A stretch of 37,965 bases of DNA from Bacteroidales bacterium (lineage in GTDB: Bacteria > Bacteroidota > Bacteroidia > Bacteroidales > UBA7960): the NCBI GenBank assembly GCA_003559475.1, contig PWLF01000223.1, forward strand, positions 1 to 37,965, written 5' to 3'. A program made the position numbers and the translations under genes. Under the pieces are notes generated by a model. That model did no database searches, was not told the origin of the DNA, and was given only the letters and a program-made list of their open reading frames with translations. Shown here piece after piece: positions 9,301 through 17,279 of the stretch (position 1 is the stretch's first letter; every line of letters starts with the position of its first letter).

Positions 9301-9989
9301 GGAAGCATTGAATTATAAAAAGCCTCTACGGTTTGTCCTGACAAATTTCTACCGCTTTCATCAATAGTAGCAGAAACCATGACAGGAATTTCTCTATCTG
9401 ATCCTTTTAAAATTCTATTAATAGCATATAAAGCTGCTTTAGCATTCAATGTATCAAAAACAGTCTCAACCAATAAAATATCAACCCCTGCTTTAACCAT
9501 TGCTTTTGCCTGGCAATAATATACTTCTACTAATTCATCAAAAGAAACATCTCTATATTCAGGATTCTCAATATCAGGAGATATAGAGGCTGTTTTTGCA
9601 GTAGGACCGATAGTACCTGCAACAAAACGAGGTTTATCATCATTTTGATTATAAAGAAAAGTTACATCCTTAGCTATTTTAACAGCCTGATAATTAATAT
9701 CATGTACTATTGAATGTAATTTATAATCTTTTAAACTATAATAATTAGCATTAAAGGTATTAGTTGTAATAATATCAGCACCTGCATCAAGATATTGAGA
9801 GTGAATATTTTTAATGATATCAGGTTGAGTAATTACCAGTAAATCATTTAATCCTTTTAACGGTACATTATGTTCTTTAAAATGGCTACCTCTAAAATCC
9901 TCTTCATTGAGGTTTTCCTTTTGTATCATAGTACCCATTGCACCATCTAGGACTAAAATTCTTTTATTTATTATATCATTCAAATTCAT
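6327..9989 (-). CDS. metH: Cobalamin-dependent methionine synthase
   Basis: A full-length, single-chain MetH (1220 residues; E. coli 1227) with all four modules. Residues about 1-320 are the homocysteine domain, with zinc cysteines C240, C303 and C304. Residues about 345-620 are the methyl-THF (pterin) domain. Residues about 645-870 are the cobalamin cap and Rossmann domains with D753-V-H755-D-I-G758. Residues about 890-1220 are the AdoMet-binding reactivation domain with the RPAVGYPSCPDH signature (1129-1140). Nothing is missing, so it should be self-reactivating given an electron donor. It transfers methyl from methyl-THF to homocysteine. It heads the unit metH-metF. A promoter match 300 bases upstream gives it an unusually long leader. 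Confidence 0.98.
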   Translation of the reverse strand: MNLNDIINKRILVLDGAMGTMIQKENLNEEDFRGSHFKEHNVPLKGLNDLLVITQPDIIKNIHSQYLDAGADIITTNTFNANYYSLKDYKLHSIVHDINYQAVKIAKDVTFLYNQNDDKPRFVAGTIGPTAKTASISPDIENPEYRDVSFDELVEVYYCQAKAMVKAGVDILLVETVFDTLNAKAALYAINRILKGSDREIPVMVSATIDESGRNLSGQTVEAFYNSMLPFSLFSIGLNCSFGADKMLPYLERLSVKANINVTAHPNAGFPNEMGEYDQKPAEMAEMIEVFCKNGLVNIVGGCCGSKPEHINEIAEISKKYSPRRIVKNPQTMRLSGLQSLGIKNKTGLIKISEKTNVNGSKKFADLIKNKNFADALEIARNQIQEGAYMINVNLDDSLIDAKKNMQIFLNYIAAEPDIANVPVMIDSSDFEVIRSGLKCLQGRSVVNYISLKDGEESFKQKAREIKELGAAVMVMAFDEKGQADTFERKIEICKRAYNILTNEIKFDPEDIIFDTNVLTIGTGIEKHNSYAVDFINSVKWIKNNLPHAKVNAGVSNISFAFRGNEYLRNIINSVFLHYCEKQGLDFAIVDPSKIIEYEKIPKEYRRPVEDLILNRRRDATEKVIDLSNKSAKHTKKDIQLEEWRTSSSREKIVYALCNGKSKYLEKDIMEYKKENKCDSIDIIQGPLMEGMDEVGKLFSSGKMFLPQVIKSARIMNKAVKILMPDIEKESKELKSNIKKNKTKVLLATVEGDVHDIGKNIVSLILRCNNYEVIDLGVMVSNKKIVDIVEKEKPDIIGLSGLISPSLDKMLEVVKRLENKKIKIPVLVGGAATSELHTAVKIAPHYSGVVVHSIDAMSGITITNKLMEDDCENTVLNIKNKQEKLRKEYSLKRRGIKFLSIEEARKRRYKYKKSKTVKPKLLGTKMFDRFEIKELENYIDWTPFFNGWGLKGKYPEIFEKERVGSEAERLFKEAHEMLEEIKVSKIIKPKGIIGIFPANSKDDDVLIFKNDNRKDVIAKIPMLRQQYVKDNSGYSLSLADFIAPFDSGMKDYLGGFAATAGIGIDDHLSYYKENGDSYKSIMFRLITDRLVEATAEIMHEKVRKKYWGYDPKENLSPEEVIKGKFKGIRPAVGYPSCPDHSLKKHLFDLMDVEHKIGISLTDIYAMKPASSVSGFYFANDASKYFGVGKIGKDQVNDYAKRIGEDLEKAEKWLYFAMDDK

Positions 9990-10278
9990 TATATACTTTC
10001 CTTACCAAAATATTAAATAAATATAAAAATCTATTTCACTTGTCAGCGAATTATGCCCAAATTATTTATATAAATGAAAAAACATGTAATGACGGGCGAC
10101 AAAGCAAGCAAAACAGAATTTAATGATTTATTTGCATTTAGTATAAAACTACAGTAAATATTGATTTGTTTAATGCAAACACAAATCTTCTCTTATTAAT
10201 AAAAATACTGACTAAACTGATTATTAATAAAAAGCTTGCAATCTTCAGCATGTTAACAGAATAATTTTTGTTTGAAAC
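9990..10278 (-). promoter_or_regulatory. metH: Long metH leader with pairing segments
   Basis: The gene-free stretch 9990-10516 lies between divergent metH and purE. If transcription starts near 10278, the metH leader is about 290 nt. Within it GGGCGACAA (10094-10102) can pair in two parts: GACAA with TTGTC (10040-10044) and GGGC with GCCC (10055-10058), with a 10-base bulge on one side. The loop contains the palindrome ATTTATATAAAT. These are the only GC-rich bases in the region, which suggests structure. There is no B12-box or SAM-riboswitch match that I recognise, and metabolite control is only a guess. Confidence 0.35.
10138..10251 (-). CDS. Possible 37-residue leader peptide upstream of metH
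   Basis: The first ATG of the predicted metH leader (10251, about 27 bases after the predicted start of transcription) opens a 37-codon frame ending in TAA at 10138. It begins MLKIASFLLIISLVSIFI, a hydrophobic stretch long enough for one membrane helix, followed by NKRR and a second hydrophobic part. There is no clear Shine-Dalgarno and no run of methionine or another regulatory codon. In DNA this AT-rich such frames arise by chance, so this is a weak call: a leader peptide, a tiny membrane protein, or nothing. Confidence 0.2.
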   Translation of the reverse strand: MLKIASFLLIISLVSIFINKRRFVFALNKSIFTVVLY

Positions 10279-10284
10279 AAAACA

Positions 10285-10315
10285 CAAAATTAATAAATTG
10301 TAGTATAACTGCAAA
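10285..10315 (-). promoter_or_regulatory. Bacteroidetes-type promoter for metH-metF
   Basis: On the minus strand TTTG (10315-10312), 19 bases, then TAATTTTG (10292-10285), an exact fit to TTTG-N19-TAnnTTTG. It is the only complete match in the metH/purE intergenic region. Confidence 0.55.
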
Positions 10316-10440
10316 ATTTAATTCCGTAAACTTTAGAATTGACCTATAATTGAGAATCTAACAAACTAATTAATATAATATTTTAACAAAATTTTAATTA
10401 AATAATTACACCAATATATTTAATATATCACTTAAATTAT

Positions 10441-10448
10441 TATTTTTG
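10441..10448 (+). promoter_or_regulatory. Possible -7 box for purE
   Basis: TATTTTTG fits TAnnTTTG and lies 68 bases before the purE start. No TTTG is present at the proper distance upstream, so only half of the consensus is met. Confidence 0.3.
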
Positions 10449-10516
10449 CTCAAAATTGAAATAATATGTAACATTGACTTATAATAATTCAAAATAATTA
10501 ATTTAATAAAATAAAT

Positions 10517-11026
10517 ATGGAGCCGAAAGTTAGTATCATTATGGGTAGCACTTCCGACTGGAAAGTGATGGAAGAAGCTGCGAAATTATTTGAAGAGTTA
10601 GAAATTGCTTTTGAGATAAATGCATTATCAGCACATCGCACACCTGAGAAGGTCATGGATTTCACTGAAAATGCTCATAAGCGAGGGGTAAAAGTAATAA
10701 TTGCCGGAGCAGGAGCAGCTGCACATTTACCCGGAGTAGTTGCTGCCGGGACACATCTTCCGGTAATTGGAGTCCCTGTTAAATCCTCCAACTCTATTGA
10801 TGGTTGGGATTCAATTTTATCTATTTTGCAAATGCCAGCAGGAATACCAGTTGCAACTGTTGCACTTGATAATTCGCGTAACGCAGCGATATTAGCAATA
10901 CAAATACTTGCTTTATCAGATAAATCAATTAATGATAAACTTTTAGAATTTAAGAAAAATCTAAAAAGCAAAGTTGTAAAAGCTAATGAGGATCTTAAAG
11001 ATATTAAATTTAAGTTTAGAGTATAA
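10517..11026 (+). CDS. purE: N5-carboxyaminoimidazole ribonucleotide mutase (class I PurE)
   Basis: A 169-residue protein with the class I PurE pattern: GSTSDW at residues 10-15 binding the phosphate, SAHRTPE at 38-44 with the catalytic His40, and GAGAAAHLPGVVA near 66-78. It rearranges N5-CAIR to CAIR in purine synthesis and normally forms an octamer in the cytosol. The size is typical. No purK is adjacent; that gene must lie elsewhere if the two-step route is used. It stands alone, divergent from metH and 152 bases ahead of the carbamate kinase gene. No terminator is evident after it. Confidence 0.96.
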   Translation: MEPKVSIIMGSTSDWKVMEEAAKLFEELEIAFEINALSAHRTPEKVMDFTENAHKRGVKVIIAGAGAAAHLPGVVAAGTHLPVIGVPVKSSNSIDGWDSILSILQMPAGIPVATVALDNSRNAAILAIQILALSDKSINDKLLEFKKNLKSKVVKANEDLKDIKFKFRV

Positions 11027-11178
11027 AATTAAACAATATCAAAAAAGGTTCCCTGATTTAAATTATATATCTTAACATTTATTTTCGATTTTTATTTCGA
11101 AATTTAATATTAGTTTATTTAAGTTTTTATAAAACTTAATATTAAATAGTATTGATTAAATTAAAAACATAAAACAAA

Positions 11179-12117
11179 ATGAACAAATTATTAGTTATAG
11201 CTTTTGGAGGCAATGCATTGCTAAGAGGAGATCAAGCAGGAACAATACATGAGCAAGAAAAAAACATATATGATACTTGCAATAAAGTTGTAAATTTAAT
11301 AAAAAAGGGATACGATGTTGTAATTGGTCATGGAAATGGTCCGCAAGTTGGAACTGTTTTAATGCAGCATGAAGCAGGGATGCGTTTGTATGGCCTTCCA
11401 AAACAACCTATAGATTTTTGCGTTGCGGAAACGCAAGGTTCAATTGGATATATGATAGAACAGCAGTTACAAAATGTTTTATCCGAACATGGAATAGAAA
11501 AAAATATTGTAACTTTAGTTACACAAGTATTAGTAGATAAAAATGATGAAGCTTTTAAAAATCCAACTAAACCGGTAGGTCCTTTTTATTCAAAAGAAGA
11601 ATCTGACAAGTTAAATAAGGATAACGGCTGGATATTTAAGGAAGATCCAAGAGATCGAGGCTGGAGACGTGTAGTTCCATCCCCTAAGCCTTCTGATATT
11701 CCAAGCTGGCATGCAGTTGAAAAATTGGCTCGTGATGGAAACATTGTAATTACCGTTGGTGGCGGTGGGATACCTGCATATATTGAAAGTGATGGAAAGT
11801 TTTCAGGTATCGATGCTGTTATTGATAAAGATTTAGCATCATCTTTACTAGCCTCTAAGATTAAAGCTGATGAGTTTATTATACTCACTGATGTACCAAA
11901 TGTATGTATTAATTTTAACACACCTGAGGAGAAAAAACTTAAAGAAATAAAATTATCTGAAGCTAAAAAATATCTTGAGGAAGGTCATTTTGCTGAAGGT
12001 AGCATGGCTCCAAAAATAAAAGCATGCATACAGTTTGTTGAAAACAGCAAAAATAAAGCTGAAATTACTGATGCATCACAAATAGGTAAAAATAAAAAAG
12101 GAACAATAATATTTTAA
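11179..12117 (+). CDS. arcC: Carbamate kinase
   Basis: A 312-residue amino-acid-kinase-fold enzyme, the usual length. It shows AFGGNALL at 8-15, HGNGPQVG at 51-58, and VGGGGIP with the following SDGKFSGIDAVIDKDLAS segment, all typical of carbamate kinases. It makes ATP from carbamoyl phosphate and ADP in the cytosol. It sits 52 bases ahead of an ornithine carbamoyltransferase, giving the last two steps of the arginine deiminase pathway, and both probably share the terminator at 13187-13220. Arginine deiminase and the arginine/ornithine antiporter are absent from this window. Confidence 0.96.
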   Translation: MNKLLVIAFGGNALLRGDQAGTIHEQEKNIYDTCNKVVNLIKKGYDVVIGHGNGPQVGTVLMQHEAGMRLYGLPKQPIDFCVAETQGSIGYMIEQQLQNVLSEHGIEKNIVTLVTQVLVDKNDEAFKNPTKPVGPFYSKEESDKLNKDNGWIFKEDPRDRGWRRVVPSPKPSDIPSWHAVEKLARDGNIVITVGGGGIPAYIESDGKFSGIDAVIDKDLASSLLASKIKADEFIILTDVPNVCINFNTPEEKKLKEIKLSEAKKYLEEGHFAEGSMAPKIKACIQFVENSKNKAEITDASQIGKNKKGTIIF

Positions 12118-12154
12118 ATTTTATAATCTTAATTAATTTTTTTAACTTATAATA

Positions 12155-12162
12155 AAAGGAGA
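12155..12162 (+). promoter_or_regulatory. Strong ribosome binding site of the ornithine carbamoyltransferase gene
   Basis: AAAGGAGA ends 7 bases before the ATG at 12170. This near-ideal Shine-Dalgarno stands out because most genes here, as usual in Bacteroidota, have only A-rich leaders. It suggests the second gene of the pair is translated strongly on its own. Confidence 0.6.
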
Positions 12163-12169
12163 AATCATT

Positions 12170-13171
12170 ATGGCTTTCAATTTAAGAAACAGAAGTTTTT
12201 TAAAGTTATTAGACTTTACCCAAAATGAGATAAAATTTTTGCTTGACCTATCATTAGATCTTAAAAAAGCAAAATATTCCGGAACGGAACAGCAAAAACT
12301 AAAAGGCAAAAACATTGCTCTGATTTTTGAAAAATCATCAACACGTACTCGCTGTGCTTTTGAAACAGCAGCATTTGATCAAGGGGCTCAAGTTTCATAT
12401 CTTGGACCTTCAGGTAGCCAAATAGGTCATAAAGAATCTATGAAAGACACTGCAAGAGTTTTAGGACGCATGTATGATGGTATTGAATACAGAGGGTTTG
12501 GTCAATCTGTAGTGGAAGAATTGGCAGAGTACTCAAATGTACCTGTTTGGAATGGCTTAACCGATGAATATCACCCAACTCAAATATTAGCAGATTTTTT
12601 GACAATGATGGAACATTCTGATAAACCATTAAACAAAATGTCTTTTTGCTATATGGGTGATGCTCGCAACAACGTTGGAAATTCACTTATGGTAGGAGCT
12701 GCAAAAATGGGAATAGATTTTAGAGCAGCAGCACCAAAATCTGTACAACCAAATGAAAAGCTTGTTGCTGAATGCAAAGAAATAGCTAAACAAACCGGCG
12801 CTAAAATCACTATCACTGACAATGTTGATGAAGCAGTAAAAGGCGTTGACTTTATATATACTGATGTTTGGGTCTCAATGGGAGAGCCCGATGAAGTATG
12901 GGAAGAAAGAATAAAATTGCTAAAACCATATCAGGTAAATATGGACGTTATCAAAAAAACCGGCAATTCAAAAGTTAAATTTTTGCACTGCTTACCGGCA
13001 TTTCATAATCGTGAAACTACTGTAGGCGAAGAGATATTCCAAAAATTCGGACTTGATGGTATGGAGGTTACTGAAGATGTTTTCGAGTCAGAGCATTCAA
13101 TTGTTTTTGATCAGGCAGAAAACCGACTTCATACAATTAAAGCTATTATGGTAGCAACATTAGGAAGTTAA
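12170..13171 (+). CDS. arcB: Ornithine carbamoyltransferase, probably catabolic
   Basis: A 333-residue aspartate/ornithine carbamoyltransferase-family protein. Carbamoyl-phosphate binding is by S57-T-R-T-R61 and H135-P-T-Q138. The ornithine loop DVWVSMG is at 232-238 and H273-C-L-P276 carries the catalytic Cys. The SMG loop argues for ornithine rather than putrescine or N-acetylornithine as the amine. Length and flow of motifs match ArcB/ArgI. Standing after carbamate kinase, it most likely runs phosphorolysis of citrulline to ornithine and carbamoyl phosphate, though a biosynthetic role cannot be excluded from sequence. It is followed by a strong intrinsic terminator. Confidence 0.93.
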   Translation: MAFNLRNRSFLKLLDFTQNEIKFLLDLSLDLKKAKYSGTEQQKLKGKNIALIFEKSSTRTRCAFETAAFDQGAQVSYLGPSGSQIGHKESMKDTARVLGRMYDGIEYRGFGQSVVEELAEYSNVPVWNGLTDEYHPTQILADFLTMMEHSDKPLNKMSFCYMGDARNNVGNSLMVGAAKMGIDFRAAAPKSVQPNEKLVAECKEIAKQTGAKITITDNVDEAVKGVDFIYTDVWVSMGEPDEVWEERIKLLKPYQVNMDVIKKTGNSKVKFLHCLPAFHNRETTVGEEIFQKFGLDGMEVTEDVFESEHSIVFDQAENRLHTIKAIMVATLGS

Positions 13172-13186
13172 TAAGTAAAATCATAA

Positions 13187-13220
13187 ACAAAAACACCCGG
13201 GTTTAATCGGGTGTTTTTGT
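13187..13220 (+). terminator. Intrinsic terminator after arcC-arcB
   Basis: A perfect 13-bp stem, ACAAAAACACCCG (13187-13199) with CGGGTGTTTTTGT (13208-13220), has an 8-base loop and ends in a T-rich tail. The stem base is A/T so it can act from either side, but only the plus strand has a gene ending here. It is the clearest terminator in the window. Confidence 0.92.
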
Positions 13221-13247
13221 CTTTAATTAAAAAATAGCATATCAATC

Positions 13248-13676
13248 ATGACTGAAAAATTCATTACAAACATTTCCAGATTTATGTTGGGTGGTGTTTT
13301 TTTATTATTTGGATTAAATGGTCTTTTTGATTTTATGGGGCCACTCCAAACTTTAGAAGGCGAAGCTGCTCAAAAATTTATGAAAGGGTTAAATAATGCA
13401 GTATATTTTTTGCCTTTTTTAAGAATTGTTGAAGCTTCTATGGGCTTTTTCCTTGTATTTAGTATTTATGTACCTTTTGCTTTGGTTGTTTTAATGCCTG
13501 TAAACCTGAATATTTTTCTTTTCAATATTTTTCTAAATCCTGGGAGTGCACCATTAAGCATTGTAATGATGGTTGCTCACATATACTTATTATGGAAGTA
13601 TAAAGAACATTATAAGTATCTTTTTAAATCAAAAATTAAGGATACTAAAAAGAAAAAACAAGATCCTTTCTTTTAA
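13248..13676 (+). CDS. DoxX-like small membrane protein
   Basis: A 142-residue inner-membrane protein with four predicted helices at roughly residues 8-28, 50-72, 74-95 and 100-116, and a lysine-rich cytoplasmic tail (KSKIKDTKKKKQ). The N-terminal pattern ISRFMLGGVFLLFGLNG resembles the first helix of the DoxX/DoxD superfamily, whose members are poorly defined and sometimes tied to redox or thiol stress. It lies just after the arcB terminator and ends 25 bases from the convergent rpe gene, so it is probably monocistronic. No active-site motif is visible, and the call is by topology and N-terminal resemblance. Confidence 0.65.
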   Translation: MTEKFITNISRFMLGGVFLLFGLNGLFDFMGPLQTLEGEAAQKFMKGLNNAVYFLPFLRIVEASMGFFLVFSIYVPFALVVLMPVNLNIFLFNIFLNPGSAPLSIVMMVAHIYLLWKYKEHYKYLFKSKIKDTKKKKQDPFF

Positions 13677-13701
13677 TAATAAATTTAATCTTTATAAAAA
13701 A

Positions 13702-14349
13702 TTATTTTATTATCTCTTTGAGTTTAGAAATAGTATCTAATGGATTATCAGACCCGAAAATGCTGTTACCAGCAACCAAAATATCGGCTCCTGCATCGGC
13801 AAGTTGAGAAGCATTATTTAAACCAACACCACCATCAACTTCAATAAGAGCTTTTGAATTATTTTGTTCTATCTTGTTTCGTAATTTACTAATTTTTTCT
13901 ATTGTACGAGGGATGAATTTTTGTCCTCCGAAACCCGGGTTTACACTCATTAACAAAAAAAAGTCAACATCATCAACAATCTCATACAATAACTCAACGG
14001 GATTATGAGGGTTCAAAACTACCCCTGCTTTCATTCCTAATTCTTTAATTGCAAAAATTGTTCTATGAAGATGACTGCAGGTTTCATAATGAACAGAAAG
14101 ATAGTCAGCGCCTGCTTCTTTAAATTCGCTCAAATATCTATCTGGTTCATCTATCATTAAATGAACATCTAACGGTTTATTTGCTACCTTTTTTATTTGT
14201 TTGATTATTCCAAAGCCGAAAGTTATGTTGGGTACAAACTTTCCATCCATTATATCAAGGTGAAAAAGATCAGCCTTGCTTTTATTTATCATATTTATCT
14301 CATCCTCAAGCTTGAGAAAATTAGCTGAAAGAAGCGATGGTGCAATCAT
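13702..14349 (-). CDS. rpe: Ribulose-phosphate 3-epimerase
   Basis: A TIM-barrel enzyme interconverting ribulose 5-phosphate and xylulose 5-phosphate. Signatures are IAPSLLSANF at the N-terminus, HLDIMDGKFVPNITFG with the metal/catalytic His and Asp, DVHLMI, a SVNPGFGGQKFI loop, and EVDGGVG with the second catalytic Asp. The open frame extends to a TTG at 14364, but the family begins right at IAPS, so the ATG at 14349 (215 residues) is the better start. It follows pnp on the same strand after 74 bases and is likely co-transcribed with it. It ends 25 bases from the convergent DoxX-like gene. Confidence 0.95.
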   Translation of the reverse strand: MIAPSLLSANFLKLEDEINMINKSKADLFHLDIMDGKFVPNITFGFGIIKQIKKVANKPLDVHLMIDEPDRYLSEFKEAGADYLSVHYETCSHLHRTIFAIKELGMKAGVVLNPHNPVELLYEIVDDVDFFLLMSVNPGFGGQKFIPRTIEKISKLRNKIEQNNSKALIEVDGGVGLNNASQLADAGADILVAGNSIFGSDNPLDTISKLKEIIK

Positions 14350-14423
14350 TATTTTCACGGTCAACGTAATTGATAACTAATCTATACTAAAAAAAATTAA
14401 CTAAAAATATTCGCCAAAAAACC

Positions 14424-16571
14424 TTATCTATTTTTTGATTGATCAGGCTTTGGAAGAAGAGCTTTTCTTGAAAGCTTCAATTTTCCTGTTTTGTCATCAA
14501 TATTCAACAACTTAACTTCAATTTCATCACCTACTTTTAAGCCACTATCTTCAACTTTTTCAAGTCTTCTCCACTCTATTTCAGAAATATGAACCAGCCC
14601 TTCTTTTCCCGGCAGTATTTCAACAAACATACCAAATGCAACAATGCTTTTAATAATTCCTTTGTAAACCTCCCCTATTTCAGGTACTGTAGTAATTCCT
14701 TTAATCTTGTTTACAACCCAATCTATTGATTCTTTATTCTCAGAGACTATATCAACTACACCATATTCTCCTACTTCTTCAACAACAATAGTGCTACCAC
14801 TTTCTTTTTGCATTTCTTGAATTACTTTTCCGCCAGGTCCGATAATTGCTCCGATAAATTCCTTAGGTATAGTTAGTTTAACTATTCTAGGTACAAATGG
14901 TTTAAGATCTTCTCTAGGTTTAGATAAAGGCTTAACCATTTCTTTTAAGATATGTAATCTTCCTTCTTTAGCTTGTTCAAGAGCTTTTTGCATAAGATCA
15001 TAACTTAACCCGTCAACTTTTATATCCATTTGACAAGCCGTTATACCATCTTCTGTACCTGTAACTTTAAAATCCATATCTCCAAGAGCATCTTCATCAC
15101 CTAGTATATCAGAAAGTATTGCATAATTATTTGATTCTTCGCCTGCAATAAGTCCCATAGCAATACCTGAAACGGGTTTAGATATTTTAACTCCTGCATC
15201 CATAAGAGCCATAGTTCCTGCACAAACAGTAGCCATTGATGAAGAGCCGTTAGATTCAAGTACATCAGATACAACTCTTATTGTGTAAGGATTATCTTCC
15301 TCTTCAGGCATAACAGGTTTTAATGCGCGTAAAGCAAGATTTCCGTGTCCTATTTCTCTTCTACTTGTTCCTCGCATCATTTTAACTTCTCCTGTACAGT
15401 ATGGAGGAAAATTATAGTGCAACAAAAACTTGCTCTTTCCTTCTACAACAGCTCCATCAACAACTTGCTCATCAAGTTTTGTTCCAAGAGTGACAGTTGT
15501 TAAAGATTGCGTTTCTCCTCTTGTAAAAATTGCAGAACCATGAGCAGCAGGTAAATAATTTACTTCAGTCCATACTGGTCTAATCTCATCCGGTTTACGT
15601 CCATCCAAACGCTTATTCTCTTTTAAAACAAAGGAGCGGATAGCTGTTTTTTGCAAATCATCAAAATATTTATCAATAAACTTTTGCTTTTCTTCCAGTT
15701 CTTCTTCATTAAAAGAATCAACAAAAACTTCTTTTACTTCTTTATATGCATTTTTTCTTTCAGATTTATTCTTTATTCCCTTTTTTGTAACATCATAAAG
15801 TTTATCATAAAGTTCACTTTTCATTTTTTCAAAAAGCTCTTTATCTTGTTCAATCTGGGGATATTCTCTTTTCACTTTAGATTTTTCAACCATTTCAGCT
15901 AATTCAAGCTGAACCTGGCATTGCTTTTTAATTGTATCGTGTCCAAAATTTATTGCTTCGATAAGGTCTTTTTCCTGAACTTCGCTCATCTCTCCTTCAA
16001 CCATAACTATATTATCAAGAGTTCCTGCAATAATAATATCCATGTCAGCCTCTTCAAGTTGAGAAATAGTCGGATTGACAACAAACTCATTGTTGATTCG
16101 TGCAACTCGTGCTTCTGAGATAGGTCCGTTAAAAGGGATATCAGAGACAGCGATAGCAGCAGAAGCAGCTAAGCCGGCATAAGCATCAGGTAAAGTATTT
16201 TTATCTGCTGATATCAAAGATATTAATACTTGAGTTTCAGCATAATAATTATCAGGGAACATAGGTCTTAATGCTCTGTCAACAAGTCTGGATATTAAAA
16301 TTTCATTTTCAGTAGGTCTTGCTTCCCTTTTAAAAAAACCTCCGGGAAAACGACCCGTAGAAGCATATTTTTCCTGATAATCTACTGATAATGGCAAAAA
16401 ACTTGTGTTTTCAGAATTCTCTTTTTTAGCAACAACCGTAGCTAAAAGCATAGTATTTCCCACTGTCAATACAACAGAGCCATCAGCCTGTTTAGCTAAT
16501 TTTCCGGTTGATAAAGTTATTGAATTTCCATCTCCTATATCAACTGTTTTTTTTACTTCTTTATAATTCAT
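14424..16571 (-). CDS. pnp: Polyribonucleotide nucleotidyltransferase (PNPase)
   Basis: A 715-residue PNPase of normal size with the standard order: first RNase PH domain (about 1-230, containing [16 protein letters not shown]), an all-helical linker, a second RNase PH domain (about 310-550, with FTRGETQSL and the DxxD metal site near [11 protein letters not shown]), a KH domain with [12 protein letters not shown] near 565-577, and a C-terminal S1 domain (about 635-705). It degrades RNA 3' to 5' by phosphorolysis and usually works in the degradosome. It lies downstream of rpsO, the widespread rpsO-pnp order, but with a terminator-like hairpin and a possible own promoter in the 229-base gap. 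Confidence 0.98.
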   Translation of the reverse strand: MNYKEVKKTVDIGDGNSITLSTGKLAKQADGSVVLTVGNTMLLATVVAKKENSENTSFLPLSVDYQEKYASTGRFPGGFFKREARPTENEILISRLVDRALRPMFPDNYYAETQVLISLISADKNTLPDAYAGLAASAAIAVSDIPFNGPISEARVARINNEFVVNPTISQLEEADMDIIIAGTLDNIVMVEGEMSEVQEKDLIEAINFGHDTIKKQCQVQLELAEMVEKSKVKREYPQIEQDKELFEKMKSELYDKLYDVTKKGIKNKSERKNAYKEVKEVFVDSFNEEELEEKQKFIDKYFDDLQKTAIRSFVLKENKRLDGRKPDEIRPVWTEVNYLPAAHGSAIFTRGETQSLTTVTLGTKLDEQVVDGAVVEGKSKFLLHYNFPPYCTGEVKMMRGTSRREIGHGNLALRALKPVMPEEEDNPYTIRVVSDVLESNGSSSMATVCAGTMALMDAGVKISKPVSGIAMGLIAGEESNNYAILSDILGDEDALGDMDFKVTGTEDGITACQMDIKVDGLSYDLMQKALEQAKEGRLHILKEMVKPLSKPREDLKPFVPRIVKLTIPKEFIGAIIGPGGKVIQEMQKESGSTIVVEEVGEYGVVDIVSENKESIDWVVNKIKGITTVPEIGEVYKGIIKSIVAFGMFVEILPGKEGLVHISEIEWRRLEKVEDSGLKVGDEIEVKLLNIDDKTGKLKLSRKALLPKPDQSKNR

Positions 16572-16631
16572 ATATATATTGGTATTATTAATTAAATATT
16601 TTTATTTTATATTAAAATTTCGTATAATTGC

Positions 16632-16708
16632 TAAGTTACTATTTAAGAAAAGGATTGTCCGGGAGAGGCGATAACTTAAAAAAGTATATTTTATCATATT
16701 ACTTTTTT
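16632..16708 (-). other. Structured pnp leader with GC-rich core
   Basis: TAAGTTA (16632-16638) pairs with TAACTTA (16672-16678), enclosing 33 bases that include a GC-rich patch at 16652-16671 unlike the surrounding DNA. Immediately beside it AAAAAAGTA (16678-16686) pairs with TACTTTTTT (16700-16708), a hairpin ending in a U-run on the minus strand. In other bacteria the pnp leader is a folded target of autoregulation through RNase III and PNPase. A comparable role here is only suggested by position. Confidence 0.4.
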
Positions 16709-16735
16709 TATTAGTAAAACAAAAAGCATACTTAT

Positions 16736-16788
16736 AAAAAAAGCATTATAAGTAACTATTATAATTCAAAAATAATTACTTATAATGC
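16736..16788 (-). terminator. Terminator of rpsO
   Basis: GCATTATAAGTAA (16743-16755) and TTACTTATAATGC (16776-16788) form a perfect 13-bp stem. On the minus strand it is followed by seven U (16742-16736). It begins 13 bases after the rpsO stop. The 20-base loop contains a possible -7 box for pnp. Confidence 0.75.
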
Positions 16789-16799
16789 CTTATATACAA
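16767..16799 (-). promoter_or_regulatory. Possible pnp promoter overlapping the rpsO terminator
   Basis: On the minus strand TTG (16799-16797), 22 bases, then TATTTTTG (16774-16767). The -7 box lies in the terminator loop, so a transcript starting near 16760 would contain only the 3' arm and could not fold the terminator. The -33 part is only a partial match (ATTG). Confidence 0.35.
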
Positions 16800-16800
16800 T

Positions 16801-17070
16801 TTATTTTCTAATGTTTAATTCTTTAATTATTGCTCTATACCTTTCAATATCTTTTTTCTTAAGATAATCAAGCAATCTTCTTCTTTTACCAACTAAAAGC
16901 ACTAAAGATCTACGAGTCGCATTATCTTTTTTATTTTCTTTTAAATGATCTGTAAGATGTTTAATTCTTAATGTAAACAATGCGATTTGACTTTCCGGAG
17001 AACCGTTATCATGCTCAGATTTTCCATGCTTTTCAAAAATGCCTTTTTTTACTTCTGCTGTTAGATACAT
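16801..17070 (-). CDS. rpsO: 30S ribosomal protein S15
   Basis: An 89-residue protein, the exact usual length of S15. It has the recognisable core HDNGSPESQIALFTLRI and KDNATRRSLVLLVGKRRRLL, which bind 16S rRNA in the central domain during 30S assembly. In E. coli the normal neighbour is pnp and S15 represses its own translation through a leader pseudoknot; the short leader here (about 50 nt) shows no obvious copy of that fold. A clear promoter is upstream and a strong terminator follows. Confidence 0.98.
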   Translation of the reverse strand: MYLTAEVKKGIFEKHGKSEHDNGSPESQIALFTLRIKHLTDHLKENKKDNATRRSLVLLVGKRRRLLDYLKKKDIERYRAIIKELNIRK

Positions 17071-17126
17071 AACTTATCCTAAAAATTATTTATTTATTAT
17101 TAATTATACTTTTTTAAAATGAATTG

Positions 17127-17158
17127 CAAAAATACTCTAAAAAAATATCAATAGCAAA
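17127..17158 (-). promoter_or_regulatory. Bacteroidetes-type promoter for rpsO
   Basis: On the minus strand TTTG (17158-17155), 20 bases, then TATTTTTG (17134-17127), an exact match to the consensus. The start of transcription would be near 17120, giving rpsO a leader of about 50 nt. Confidence 0.7.
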
Positions 17159-17279
17159 TTTTTTTAAAAACGCTTGGTTATTTTTTGAAGTATTTTGTTT
17201 TTTTATAAATAAATTAAAGTAAAAATTCACATATGGAGTTGAAAACTCATCAATTAAGAGAAAAATTAAACTTCAATTA

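Noticed and set aside
10091-10100. GACGGGCG resembling the conserved 3' end of 16S rRNA
   Set aside because: Only about eight bases match and the flanks do not, so it is not an rRNA fragment.
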